Positions 1-12,424 of a stretch of DNA of 64,000 bases are shown here, piece by piece; within the stretch, counting starts at the first letter, position 1, and each line of letters begins with the position of its first letter. A program made the position numbers and the translations under genes. The DNA is from Eumeta japonica (Eukaryota; Arthropoda; Insecta; Lepidoptera; Psychidae). The DNA is taken from positions 310,001 through 374,000 of the forward strand of contig BGZK01000158.1 in assembly GCA_005406025.1 (NCBI GenBank), written 5' to 3'. The notes beneath the pieces are model-generated. The model saw nothing but the letters and a program-made list of their open reading frames with translations. It did not search any database and had not been told where the DNA came from.

Positions 1-1335
1 GAACCTCGCTCCGGTCTACCTATTACGAATAAAATCGATGCCATTATGCAAAAAGTGGAGCAAGATGGGTATATTAGTTTTTAGCACATAGCTGAAGTAT
101 TAGGAATCGGCCACAATTTTCACATTTTAAAAAAGCTAGATACACATAAAAGTTTAATACTTGTGTCCCCCGCACGAGTTCACAGAAAGAAATCTAGTGA
201 ATCGTTTACTCATTGGAGATTCTCTATTGAAATGTAATGAAACCGAACTGTTTTTGAAAAAAAAATATTACTGGTGATGAAAAATAGATTACCTACGACA
301 AGTACTTGTGAAAAACATCGTGGTCAAAAGGCAAACAAGCTCCGCAGGCTATAGGAAAAACCCGGATTAACTCGCAATAAGTAGATGCTATGTGTATGGT
401 GGGATTAGAAGGGCATTATTCATTATGAGTTTTTACCGCAGGGCAAAACCATCAATTGCCATCTCTACTGCCAACAGCTGATGAGACTCGAGCAAAAAGT
501 AGTCAAAAAACGTCCGGAATTGATCAACAAAAATGATGTGGTTTTTTACCATGATAACGCCAGACCACACACATTTTTACCCACTCAGCAAACATTGAGA
601 GAGTTCGGTTGCGAAATATTAACCCATCCACTATGGGGCCGTCCATATATTACGTCATTCTAAATTAGGGTGGGGGTTGGTCTGCGGATGACGATGGAAG
701 AAGGGCAGGGGTTTCGAAATTGACGTCATTCTTGTGATACCAGTTACTCCAAAATGTATAACAGTATATTGTACTCGAGCCAAAAGAATCGAGCCAAAAT
801 GAATATGGGAGGATACGGAGATATTACCCGTGATTCAGGATTTGCACGAATGGGTGAAAACTCCGTGGAGCTGTCCAAAGAAACTAAATATATGTATAGA
901 ATAGGGAAGAATAATATTATTATATTAATGAACATTGCCAAAATACATAACAATAAAAAGATGGTTATATAACAAAACGTTTTAATGTTACCCTATTTTT
1001 TCAAATCCGCAAATGTTTTAATTTTGTCAAACTGGAAATGACGTCAGTTTCATGGGGGGTCATTAAGAAATGACGATAGGATGATTGGGGGTCGAAAATC
1101 AGCAAAAATCGATGACGTAATATATAGACGGCCCCTATATAGCCCTGACTATGCACTCTCAGATTTTCACCTATTTTGGTCTCTTTAAAATTATTTGGGT
1201 AATGTTAGGTTAACATCGAGAAAGGACTGTCAAAGCTACTTATCGCAGGTTTTTGATCAGAAATCCCAAAATTTCTCCAGCAATGGGATTATATAATTAC
1301 CTACAAAAAGGTAACAAGTTGTTGAACAAAATAAA
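1..1335 (+). pseudogene. Dead mariner transposase, cut by window start and split by an inserted element
   Basis: The plus strand translates, with several stops and frame changes, into a mariner-family DDD transposase. The frame opens with EPRSGLPITNKIDAIMQKVE, which resembles the helix-turn-helix linker region. It continues through KPGLTRNK and CVWWD, then KKRPELINKNDVVFYHDN at about 510-555, which carries the second catalytic D in the HDNARPH motif. The YSPDYALSDFHLF block that carries the third D lies beyond an insertion, from about 1,139. The coding remnant ends near 1,335 with VVEQN. Stops at about 82 and in several later places show that it is inactive. The N-terminus and 5' inverted repeat lie outside the window. 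The family assignment rests on motif order and is firm; I did not fix the subfamily. Confidence 0.9.
635..1135. mobile_element. Non-autonomous PIF/Harbinger ISL2EU-type element nested in the mariner
   Basis: The two ends are inverted copies of GGGGCCGTCYATATATTACG, running on into TCAT on both sides. The element is 501 bp and is flanked by the direct repeat TAT (632-634 and 1,136-1,138). Removing the element and one TAT rejoins the mariner frame exactly as codons for HPLYSPD, so this is a clean insertion. Inside are TGACGTCA motifs and runs such as GGGGGTCGAAAATC, which I associate from memory with abundant insect elements of this kind. The only open frame (754-972) resembles no transposase, so the copy is non-autonomous. 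The superfamily call depends on remembered termini; the insertion itself is read directly. Confidence 0.75.
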
Positions 1336-4300
1336 TTATTTATATATATTATAATTAAATGTTAATAAAAAATAACGAAAAATTATATTAAATATGTGTA
1401 TAGAATACGAAAAAACCTTTTCCCGGAATTTATATACCGAAGGATTACTATAGTGTTTGGAGATAAAAGGTGTTGCAGTTTTAACAGTTGGAATAACAAT
1501 ACGTTTTCTTTTCAACATATGGTGTTTGTCAAAGTGACTAAATTTATGTTATCTTACTATGGTACACAAAATGTAAAGTTATCTTATTGTCAAAACATCA
1601 TATTCTCGGTTGGAAAATGTCATAGGGTACAAACAGTATTTGTAAAACATGCATTTTTAGAGTGAGTGTTAATTTCTTTCTAGTTTTATTATCTTTGTCT
1701 TTGAAGCTTATCCCGATTAAAATTTTGATCGAGCGTGATATCGAGATATTTTGTAGTTTCGATTTTATCAATGACGGAGCAGTAACAAGTTATTGTACAA
1801 ATTGTCACGAGTACAGATTTCAAAATTAAGATCATAATTAGGTTGAAAGGTGTTACTAACGGAGACATCCAGAAATATTTAAAATTAGCGAGATGAAATT
1901 ACAGCCATTTAGCAAACGACACAATACATTCTCGGTCGTGCCGTATACGGTATTACAGTATTTTGCACTCAGGGCTAAAACAGTAACGTCTGCGTAAAAA
2001 ACTCACATAGTTGCTGTGCAATTTACATAAGTCTTTTATGTATATTAGAAATAGAGTAAGACCCGACACTTCTACGAGATTACAAGTTCTGTAAAAAACC
2101 ACTACATCATCTTTTAAAAGTGCACATTTTTCTAATTTTAGTGCAGAATTATCAAACCAATGGGTTCACCCGAAAACTTTGCACAATACAGATACTAACC
2201 GCGCCACCCTAATGACAAAGAACCGCGAATCGCCGCCGTCGCCCGCTCAAACCGTGACTCCTGCGGACGCTGAACGGCGCGCACGAGTACACCGCAGAAT
2301 GCGCACTCGCAACGGAACGGCTGTTATTATCATGCACCAACACGAAAGTTTAAAAATCGTTAAAGGTTTGGCACAAATTCTGTTAAAAAAAATACAACTA
2401 ATTTCGACTTCAATGGTTTAGAATATGATAGAAAAGTTTATAAGGTGATACGGTCAAGAAACATTTTTAAATATATATTTTTTGTAAATAGAAAATCGAC
2501 TTTTTTGTAAATTCACATTTTTGTCGTTATGGTGTAACGTTACGTATAAATTAATCCATGTACGGTTAGATCCTTTTCGTACAATAAAACATAAATCATT
2601 ACGGATTTTTTTGTATTAACTTTATAGTCAACAGGTAAATATGTCATAAATATTTGCATAATGATCTAACCTAATCTAACCTTGAAAATGAAAAAAAAAA
2701 GGAAAAAATGATAATCAGAAAATTCCAAATACAACATCCCTTTCACGGCACTGCAATAATTGGGCGATATTTAAGTATACAAATGCTCACAGAATAGTGG
2801 TCCAATCTTGCGCTGTCATATATTAACATCTCATATGTCTCAAAATTATTAGTCACGTGTCTACGTTACTTGTAACAAGTAACTTTGTTAAGTCGCGAAA
2901 CCATTAAATTCAGTCAAGCTAACCTGACTCCTTAAATTTCGAAACTCAATACTCGCATGTTCATGCTTTGTCTCAGGCCGAGCTCAAAGCAGAGTATAAC
3001 GCCACACACACACGAGACTGGCCCTTAGAGACTTTTTGTCTAACATCGATTAAATACATGCTAAAAAAAAATCGGCATTTCTTAACAAAAATGGGAAAAG
3101 GGTCATGGATGTCTGTGTTTCATTTGTCACAATCTTTTCTACGAAAACTGTTATATTTAGTAAATGAAGCTGCAAAATGAAAAATGTACATATTGTAATG
3201 GCTCGATAACCAACGAAAGGTAAGCAATTTGAATTTTAATGTATTGGACGATCCTTATAGAATATGAAAGATATGCTCACGACCGCGATAGATAATTGTT
3301 TATAAAAAGAATATACAACGCTTTGGTAGGTGTATAAGCGGGTATATAATTTTCAAGTTGTTATGTTGAACATCTATCCTTGATAGCAAATAGTCAATGT
3401 CATAACGATAAAAATAACGAAATGCCTTTATAAAAAAAAATTGAAATTACCATTTTTTCGAGTAGGAATTAACGTTTATAAGGAAACTGATAAAGTTTAT
3501 TGAGTTGTAGCTCACTTTAATTTTCCCCAAAACCACCTTTAACGTTGAGGAAACATTTTTAAGGAAAATTATTTTGTTGTTCCTTGGTTTTTTTTAATCT
3601 ACAGGTGGCATTAAACTAAAATATCGTTTGGATTGGAATAGATGTATTACATGAAACATTGAATAAAATTTATACAATTTATTGTTCACTATGTTACGGA
3701 ATTTCGAACGAATAAGTAAAAAAAAAACGATTAGAATGAACTTTCTTTCGATAAACGTGTACATGGTATTGTATGTCTATATTTATTTTTGTACAACAAA
3801 TTATACAATGTTTATTAGCTTCTTAACGAAAACACATAGTGCAAAGGGAAAACCTTTGATTTAAACTTAAATTAAAAACTAACCCTTGTCGGAGGAAGAC
3901 TTTCCTCCTTAAATTTTTTTAGATTTCTAAGAATTTTCTATCATAAAAATTATGCTTACCTACGTAGATAAAATTTATCATACTATTTAAATCGATGCGA
4001 GTTGACAGAATTGATGATATCAAACACATAACTGTCAATGATAATGATATCATTAAAATCAAAAACATCGATTGATTCGGTGCTATCTACTAAATTCATT
4101 TTATCGACCGTTTCATAGATCTTTTTTGTCATTAAGGCACAAAATATATAAGAATCCATTTTTACGGATTTCGTGTTGCAGCCGATCGGAAAAAATAATT
4201 TAATAAAATCCAATTAAAACTAACAAAAAATAATTACAAGCAAATAAAAATTACACAAAAATATAAATTATTTGCTATTACAAAATGACAATAAATGACA

Positions 4301-4554
4301 GTGACAGTATTATTTGACTGAATATGAAAATTTTTATAACTGAATAAAAACATATTTAGTGGTCACACGTAGCCTTGCTTAAAAAGTGGTACCGATATTT
4401 TCGTTTTTTATGAAGCAGCTATTTGAATTTCATAGATATTAAACTATACTATGTTAGCTGGGAATAGAATTCACAAAAAATGTATCAATTTTAATTAAAT
4501 GAAAAAAGCAATATTTGAGTCTAGAAATTATTCTTTTGGAGTTAGAGTATTTTA
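1336..4554. other. AT-rich stretch without a recognised gene
   Basis: Mostly A+T-rich sequence with many stops in all frames. A GC-richer patch at about 2,215-2,330 is open on the plus strand (2,179-2,421) but resembles nothing I know. A short hairpin (GGAGGAAGACTTTCCTCC) lies near 3,890-3,907. Nothing else could be supported. Confidence 0.5.
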
Positions 4555-5345
4555 ATACGAGCCACTTTTCTTGGAAGAGACACGTGAAAAAATTAGAAAA
4601 TAATATATTGACAATAAGCAATAGGTATTTGGCTCTATGTTAAAATTAATTCAGCATTTTCGCACATTCAAGATCTAGATGAGCAAACCTTAGGTAGAAC
4701 AAATTATTATTATTATCTAACTTTAAGCTACATACCTTACAAAATAAAAAATCCCTGGTCGGTTGTATCCTAGACACAGCTGTAAGTTTCACGCGGATTC
4801 GTCTATTTATAATATTTTATTTAGAACAATTGGAAAAACATTATTGTTCTTGCAATTGCCCGAAAATAAAATAATAAGAAAGAAAGAAAAATATGATTTA
4901 ATGTTTCAAAATGAGTTTCTTTCAAACTAAATTCATTAAGAATAGGTCGACGATACGATAACTACGAAATATAATGAAATATTAGGTCGGGAAAAAATTT
5001 TTCACGTTATTTAATTAAAAAATTTCAGTAAAATTTCTTATTATTAGATATAAATATTATAACTGTAATGCACAATTTATATAAGAAAACCTGATGCGTG
5101 TCAAGAGATATATAGAATCGTTCCAAAAAATGAGCGACATCCATAACATTAACACTAGACATGAGAACGATCTTGCTGCTCAAAACCCGACTAACCAAAA
5201 TTATCAAATCCTTTAAGGGGCAATGTGTCTACTTTTATAATAAGATCCCAGCTGAAATTCAAAATTTTCCATTTTATAAATTTTAACTTTTCATAAAAAG
5301 AAGTCACATGGTAAGGGCTATTATACCGTCTGAATAAGTTGATGA
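4555..5345 (+). pseudogene. Jockey/CR1-like non-LTR retrotransposon, C-terminal remnant
   Basis: Plus-strand frames, shifted several times, read like the C-terminal part of a reverse-transcriptase polyprotein. SHFSWKRHVKKLENN appears at about 4,561-4,605. SDIHNINTRHENDL follows at about 5,130-5,170. Then LLLKTRLTKIIKSFKG and VYFYNKIPAEIQNFPFYKF run from about 5,170 to 5,285. The order W-xx-H-hhhLEnk, then HxxNTR, then hYNKIP, is the usual order after the polymerase core in Jockey- and CR1-type elements. At least three frameshifts and several stops make it dead. A T-rich tail with repeated TTTGATTTGATTTTGATTTG near 5,595-5,617 may be its 3' end. The polymerase core and endonuclease are absent. 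Confidence 0.7.
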
Positions 5346-5934
5346 AAAAAACCCATGAGATTGAACTGCTCGGCTATCAGGTTGCTTCATGTTATTTCTA
5401 AGTGTCGTACTAATTTATTAATTATTAAATACATTGTAACGATGAGCAAAACAACGAGCAACCCTCGAGTTTCTTGCTCAATCTTCTGAACGAGAACGCA
5501 TTTGGAATGGGTGATAATATTAACATCGAAAGGAATTTGTTAATGACGTATTTTAAGTGTACTTCTAGTACCTACGAAATAAAAATATTTTTCATTTGAT
5601 TTGATTTTGATTTGGTTAAGTTTCTCGCTCGCTCTTCTTGAAGGAAAAGTGGCTTTCATAGGAACGGTAAAGTATGAATTCACAAAATAATATGATGTAT
5701 TTTTAGTATTATATAATGATCTTTGAAATAAAGATATTTTAATATGAAACGAGCCCAGTCTAGGAAAGAATACTTAAAATGTTTTCAACGAATTACCATA
5801 AAATTGTTTTCAAAACATGAAACAACCATGCTGACCTAAATAGTCACGTTAACTATGACTAGAAAGCAGAAAATAATGTTTTGGGGGTGCTTTATCAGAT
5901 AAGAATCGTTATCAAAACAAATACACAAACATAC

Positions 5935-6097
5935 CGTGATTGAGCCTGAACTTTTTGTGTTTGTCCAGCATCGGGGGGTCCAGGAGTTTGGCCAGCTCAT
6001 CCATGTGGAGGGCGGCGGAGACGCTGCAGCGCGCATCCGGACATGAAATCTCGTATGCGCCATTGCACACTTCGAATTCCACATATGCACGCATGCA
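5935..6097 (-). CDS. Internal exon of an RBR E3 ubiquitin ligase (RNF144-like), end of RING1
   Basis: On the minus strand a 163-nt exon is bounded by TTATTTGTTACAG (acceptor) and GTATGTTTG (donor). It encodes 54 residues plus one base, so it starts in phase 0 and ends in phase 1. It opens CMRAYVEFEVCNGAYEISCP and includes CPDARC, then MLDKHKKF. In RBR ligases such as RNF144 the equivalent segment runs C-xx-YV..., then ISCPDxxC, then a helix ending in RYKK, and closes the first RING finger; the Cys residues at positions 1, 19 and 24 match zinc ligands. RBR proteins take ubiquitin from an E2 on RING1 and pass it through a RING2 cysteine to substrate. No IBR or RING2 exon was found at lower coordinates, so long introns or a lone copied exon are both possible. 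RNF19 or RNF217 relatives fit less well. Confidence 0.75.
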
Positions 6098-6744
6098 CTG
6101 TAACAAATAACAGGTGACGATTTAAGAAATGAAAATAACAAGAGTATTAATTTTATACAAGGTTTACTCTATGCGTAAAAATTTTTTTTAGAAGAAATTT
6201 CATAAAATTTTAAATAGAAACTTATATTGATCACCGTCAACTACTTGATTCGTCATTCAATATGATGACAATCATTAACTACAAAAATTAAACTAGAAAA
6301 ATTTAATTAATGTTTAGTAATAACATAGTCGTAGATGTTAGCTAACAAAAAAACATTTTCTCATTAATACTTTTGAGAATTCATATTCTCAAAATCATAA
6401 ATTATTTGGTTTTAACAGAGACAACTTGAATAACAAAATTTTTTTCTTTCTTGTTTAGTAAACAATTTAGTTCAGTCGCTAAACAGAGAAATACTATTCG
6501 AAAATTTTATATACGTTTCACATTTCACAAAAAAAAAATTAGTTCTCATTTATTTATATAGTTAGATTAAGCCAACTTTAATTTTTTCATGGGACTCTGT
6601 GCCACTCAACAAGTAAGAAAAATAAATTACAATTTAGAAAATATTTAGACGTTCATGGTCATTGGCATATCCAAATTATCTACACTATCATAAAACTGTA
6701 TCACAGAACTGTATCGTACGTTGAAGAAACTATTGGTATCAACT
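6098..6744. other. AT-rich intronic or intergenic sequence
   Basis: If the RBR exon is active, this is upstream intron on the minus strand. I see no second exon, no repeat I can name and no long open frame in it. Confidence 0.4.
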
Positions 6745-6942
6745 ATTGAAAAGGGTCCAAAGCAGATGCGTACTAGCAGTATTGGCCGCCCTAAGCCGTA
6801 TACATAGTACTAACCGCCTCTTACTCAGCTCCATTTAATATCGTTTCACGTTCGCATCAGCATGTTTGCCACGATTAGCCGCCCTTAATATCTGACCGCC
6901 CTAGACCCGGACCTAGTTGGCCCTAAAGGAAATCCGCCTCTG
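6745..6942. mobile_element. Solo terminus of a hAT-like DNA transposon
   Basis: Read on the minus strand, the sequence begins CAGAGGCGGATTTCCTTTAG at 6,942. It then carries repeated GGGCGG motifs (for example TAGGGCGGTCAG and AAGGGCGGCTAA). CAGAGGCGG is a typical hAT terminal inverted repeat start, and repeated subterminal motifs are also usual for hAT. The eight bases outside it (6,943-6,950, GTTTGAAA) would be the target duplication, but I could not find a matching opposite terminus or second copy of those eight bases. This is therefore a fragment, called on termini only. Confidence 0.45.
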
Positions 6943-6950
6943 GTTTGAAA

Positions 6951-9900
6951 CCAAAACAATGGCTGTAGGAACTTTTGTGTGGTCTACACGGTTGTCATGG
7001 TATCGTAAAAATATATATAAATCGAGTCTTTACTGTTTAGGATCTAACTTAAAGTCTAGCCCACGTTTCCCACAGTACCGTTTGCCAAAATTAAAAATTA
7101 CTCCATAATCCACGCACTTACTGTGCAATAAATGCACACGAAATCGCGAGTCAAAGCTTGTGAGTAGATATTAATTTATAAAAGACATATCCCTATAATT
7201 TCTAAGCACAATATTCCTTGTTGAAATAACCGCAATTGACCACAAAATAGTAAACAACTTTTAATAATTTATAATTATATAAAAACAATAATATCAACAA
7301 TTATTTTTATATTGTTGTTTAAAATCATAACCTCTTTTATAAACCAAAAAGGATTAACGACAGATAATTATATTTATAGCTTAAACCTATAGTTCTTTTA
7401 TATAATTCTAGTGTCAATATCTATGTGCTTATCGCGTCACACGTTTTTATATAACCAAATAAAAAAAGTCAATTCAAATGATCAACTAGATAATGATTGA
7501 CGCAAATAGACGTTGAAACATGTATCATAAAGCTCATTAAATCGATCATTAAACTAAACAGAGGCCAAATACATTGATGACCGGTTGAAGTAGTAATATA
7601 TCCACTAATGTTAGTAATAATAAACAATTATAAAAAAAAGTTGACAAAGGTGTAAAATAGTAATTAATATCGTTAACGACTATTATGTATGACAATTATC
7701 ACGTTGTAAGCTTCATACAGAAGCGATTTACTTTTGGACTAGATAAATATAAATAACAATAAATATTGCTCCACGAAATACATATCAAATCGGGGTTTCC
7801 CTTTTGGCAACAAGAGCATATAAAAGCCATGAATTGGACATCTAGATCTTATCAACGACCAGGTAAAATGAAATGACAAAACATAGGATGATCAATAACA
7901 AAAACGAGAAAAAACTATAGGCAATTAAATCCATCCTCGACTTATATGCCCGTCATATGTTGAAAATGTAAAATTTAATATAATGAAAAAAAAAATTCAC
8001 ACAATATAAAGCGATAATAAGATAATAAAATATAAATAAAAGGCACTGAAAGATATCCAAGTCTAGACAGATTTCAAAAAGAGTAAAGGTTAAAATAACA
8101 ATACAAAGTGTTGAAAGGTACCTATCAAAACGAAGTTAAGCAAGATAAAGCTTTATCATCTTTAGAATTTTGGGGAAAATAACATAAAAAAATATCTAAA
8201 AAAATATATAAAGCTATTTTTAACGGAAAATGAAAGCGAGAGAGAAACGATACTTTGACGGCATTACCACATTGAAACATCAAAGAACCTATCAAAAGAT
8301 AATCTAAAACACCGGCGTAAATTTGGAAACGCTGGATCTTTTTTGGAATTCTCGTAAATCGAAATAATTATTATAGAACTACACGTATATTTTTCACAGT
8401 GCAAATAAAAAATATTTTACAGTAAAGAAATTAAACGCAAAATAGTTGGAATTGCGTGTTATTAACATTAAATATTCGACATGCAATCGTAATCGTGGTG
8501 TAGAGACGCTGAGTACTTCCCGTGATGATAACGAGAGCCTCATTGTCACAGAATTATCTTATACGCTAACAGTTATACGAGTGTCAATCGGTATCTGTTT
8601 TATATGCCAACCTTTAGCTAACGCAGGTGACGTTAATGCCGTTTACATACTTGTTATTCGATAAGCAGTCAGGCAATATAATCCGAAATCATTTACACGT
8701 GTCGTCCATTATCTTGCTGTCGTAACGAAATCTACGTTTCTAGTTTCAAGGTATTAATTACTCATGCTCTATGTAGAAAAGTGACGAACTATCGACAAAA
8801 AAGAATCATAAACAATAACAAAAATATTAATATTTCATCTGAAAAATAAACCCACATACGTGACGATAAGTACGTACAGACTATACTGAACGTCAAAATA
8901 TCACGTGAAAGGCAATATTCACGTGTCCGGCTTACGGGGATCGTCCGTCGCCTCTGCAGATATTGCGGATTTAAACTTTCATATCACAGATATCGGGCCA
9001 TTGATATGGAACGAAAACACCGTCGCGCTAACGTATCCATATGACGTTAACATCACATGGGAAATAATACAAGACTTTGGTGTCAGATTTTTGTCATTTG
9101 CTTAAATCCGTGGTCGTCCTCCGCCGGATAAAAATCTTGTCTCAGGCTGTGAACGTCCAGGTCTCTTTTATTTGTACGTTCTGTGAAGATTTGAAACTTT
9201 AACATTGCCCAGGACAAGATGATAATACAACTCTCTTGTGTTTTACTAGGTTTTTAAAATTAACTAAAGATATAAATTAATTTCTCCTAGCCCAAAATTG
9301 GTTATGTTAAAACAATTTAACCTTACCCAAATTGTCGTAACAACTTGTGACAGTGAATTTTTAATAGCTATAAAAATACTTGTATTCAAAATGAAAAACG
9401 TAGGCGAAAGTATCGATCAATAACAGAATGCCGCGTGACTGCGAAATCAATATTAAAAAAAAAAACAAGGTTGTGAATGCTTCAAATGATCAAAAAACGA
9501 AAATTGGAATAGACAATTTCTTAACTTTACAAATATGTATAAGGAACAGCGGCTTGGTTAAACATTTTTTTGCCGCCTCCCGTTGAGGCTTTAAAAGATT
9601 AATGAAAGACTCTACTTAAGTCGCCCGTCTAGCTATTTTATAATGGTACGATCGTGTTCGATGCATTTCGAAAGCATCGACCTCCAAAACGTGCAACAGG
9701 GATAATAATAGGCAGGCAAAAATTTCGGGCCGTTTAACAAGTCGCCAGCGAGGTCACGCTTACTGCCTTCCTTGGACGACTCCGAAAATAGTTGTACGAT
9801 ACGCTAAAATACTAAACTTTACTGCGACTTCGTAGAGGACAAAGAGCACAGTTCAATTTGAAAGCAGAAAAATTTAACATTTAAAGTGATCGTTTACGAT

Positions 9901-12119
9901 AACTTTTTTGATAACCTTTATTAATTTGAAATATAATTGCGCGGAAAACTTTGCATTATAAGATTATTAGCATTAATTAGTAAATGCTGAATTGAAAAAC
10001 AAAAGCAGTAATAAGTAAAAAATATATAAAACCACCCTTATATGACCGCCTATACATTGCATCATCAGATCAGCCATATTATGAAATTGTCTGTATTCGT
10101 TTTAAAATTCTCATAGTTCCAAAGGGATAGAGCAATCGCTAGTGAAGAAACTTATAACCACCTTCCTGCTGCATCATCGAACCGATTCGATAGTACGGTA
10201 ACCGATTCGTAGTATTTTACGATTTTTTACATTTTTTGTTCGAAAATAGGGGTCATTTCTCTTTTTTTTCGAAAAGCTATTTTCGGAAATCGTCTAAAAT
10301 TGTCATACATTCCTAATGCGCCTACAAAATTTCAGATTATTCATGTGACAGGAAGTGGATGCAAACCGAGTTAGAATATTCCATTACAAAATTTGCTTCA
10401 TATGTTATTTACATGCCGGCCGATGCTCAAGTTTGTATTTAACAGAGACACAATTCCCTTCGTTTAACGTCAACAGATCTACGGGTTATGTAGGCGACGT
10501 ATGGAAAACTTTATTTTTAACATTTCAATATTTTCATGAATTTCACAGGAGGCACCAATGAATGACAACATTCGATTGCCCATTGCTTCTAAAATAGCTA
10601 TCGATTTTTGCACCATCTTTATTTTAAACTTCATACGATGCTACGACATTGCATGGAGAAACGTCAATTGTACAGATACGTCTTAATAATTGAGAAATTC
10701 TTGTATATGTACTCATTTACATTACAGTGATTGATTTTTTCAATAATTTGTTTTTTACTATGTTTTTTATGCTTAACAACAATATGTTCTACTAAGACGT
10801 AGATACATAATAAGTTGCATAGCTTTAAATCAGTAAAAAAATTTTAAAGAGCCATTCCTTTCTCTCTTACTTATTCATTGCATTGAGAGCATATTGTTAT
10901 GAAGCATAAAATAGTTGAAAAAATTTTTCAAAATTTCAATCGACTGTATTTTTTATGATGACCTTCAATAAAAAATATAATATTGTAATATAACTATATA
11001 TTTCTAAAGTATAGAATTTCATTCGCAAAAACCTCGATTTTCAGTAATTATTGTATTTCAAAAATTTATAGTTATTAAAGGCATAGTGATACGGTACACG
11101 ATGTAAGGACCTTTTGTTTAAACAATAACGTCAATATCAACGACAATTTTTCGAACGGATGCACCGGTATGCCCTGTTCTATAGCGCCATACGTGGAATT
11201 TTGAGGTAATTGTATTATTACTATATCATTATTTCTCAACAACAAATTCCAGTACATGGTAGACTACACATGTCACTACATATTTAAAATACATAGGTAT
11301 ATTCTGCTTATTATGTTGCTTATGTACATTACGTATATAAATTATAAATATATAATTTATTGTTGAAAATGAACAAATTTTTCCCGTAGTAAGTTATCAT
11401 ATTTCTGCGGCAAATCGGAGATGTCGACCTTAGCTTGGTTGCGCGCTAGGTACTATATTTTTTATGTATTGCAAGTTGCCGTAACGCGCGTGCCTGGGAT
11501 CAGATTTTCCGATAAGTCACGCAATACCCCTCTCTATACTCTTGCAGGGCACGAAATCACGTGATTATACTAAAAAAAGAAAATTGTGATTCCTCCGTAT
11601 AGTATTTTTTATAGCATTATTAATAGCATGTGGGAAATTCAAAAATAAGATTATGGCAGCTCTCGTTTTGTTTAACAGTGCGCGGGTCGCGTTTTGAGTA
11701 CAGGAAGAAAAGGAGGAAAGTAAACATTTAGTTACGTGAAAGTTTTCACTGATAATCATTATTTTTGTATATTATCTTTTTCATGTTCTATTTCATTTCG
11801 CTTTTCAGCCGCGGCTCAACCCACGGCGGCGGGCAACGTCGATTAATTAAAATCGCGATCGTCGTTACGCTGATCCTCGTCTCCAACACCGACCCCGATA
11901 TCGATCTCGTGCTCTATTCCGATGTCTCTTCTATTGTTCTACTCTCTTATTCTCTCACTTTCCCTTTCCTCTCCTTGTCATCCAGTCTTCTTATACAAAT
12001 ATATAAATAACATGATTCTGTGACGAAATGCAGGCGAATAATAACTATTTTAGAGAGATGGTGGGTCGATGACCAAGACCACTGCCTTCGAGCTAGAGCG
12101 TATAATCGCGTTCGAAACT
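6951..12119. other. Long AT-rich stretch without a recognised gene
   Basis: No supported coding region. Open frames of about 60-80 codons at 6,917-7,108, 8,446-8,664, 8,905-9,105, 10,355-10,561 and 11,765-12,010 show no motif, and several lack an ATG at the stated start. Less AT-rich patches occur at about 9,600-9,800, 11,400-11,540 and 11,810-11,960; the last is open on the plus strand but unrecognised. Confidence 0.45.
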
Positions 12120-12250
12120 GAACGTGAGCGAATCCAACAATTACTTATTAGGTCGAAATAAACCCCACGTCATGTGTTTCGGAGGCCATGTTAAGCCGCC
12201 GGTTACCGAGGTAGTCATCGTATCGGTGACAACGGTCTTAATCTGAAATA
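12120..12250 (+). repeat. Possible lepidopteran LINE/SINE-type 3' fragment
   Basis: The run ATGTGTTTCGGAGGCCATGT followed by TAAGCCGCCGGTTACCG resembles, from memory, the 3' part of an interspersed retroelement common in moths and butterflies. Only about 90 bases are similar and there is no tail or target duplication to confirm it. Confidence 0.35.
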
Positions 12251-12424
12251 AAAAAAAATGAGGGCATATGTCTCACCAATGGGGCGATTAAAACTTGACA
12301 CAATAATGGTACCATCTTTGTATTGAAGGTAGAGTTTATATTTTATCATAAAAAAATTCTATAACCTAACACTCTCTTGGCAACTGTTATTCAATATACA
12401 TATAAAAAAATAACCTATTTTAAC

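Noticed and set aside
754..972. 72-codon frame as a small gene
   Set aside because: It lies wholly inside the non-autonomous ISL2EU-type element and is mirrored by an open minus frame.
2179..2421. GC-richer 80-codon frame as an RBR or other host exon
   Set aside because: Neither strand gave zinc-finger spacing or a family motif, and no splice borders fit.
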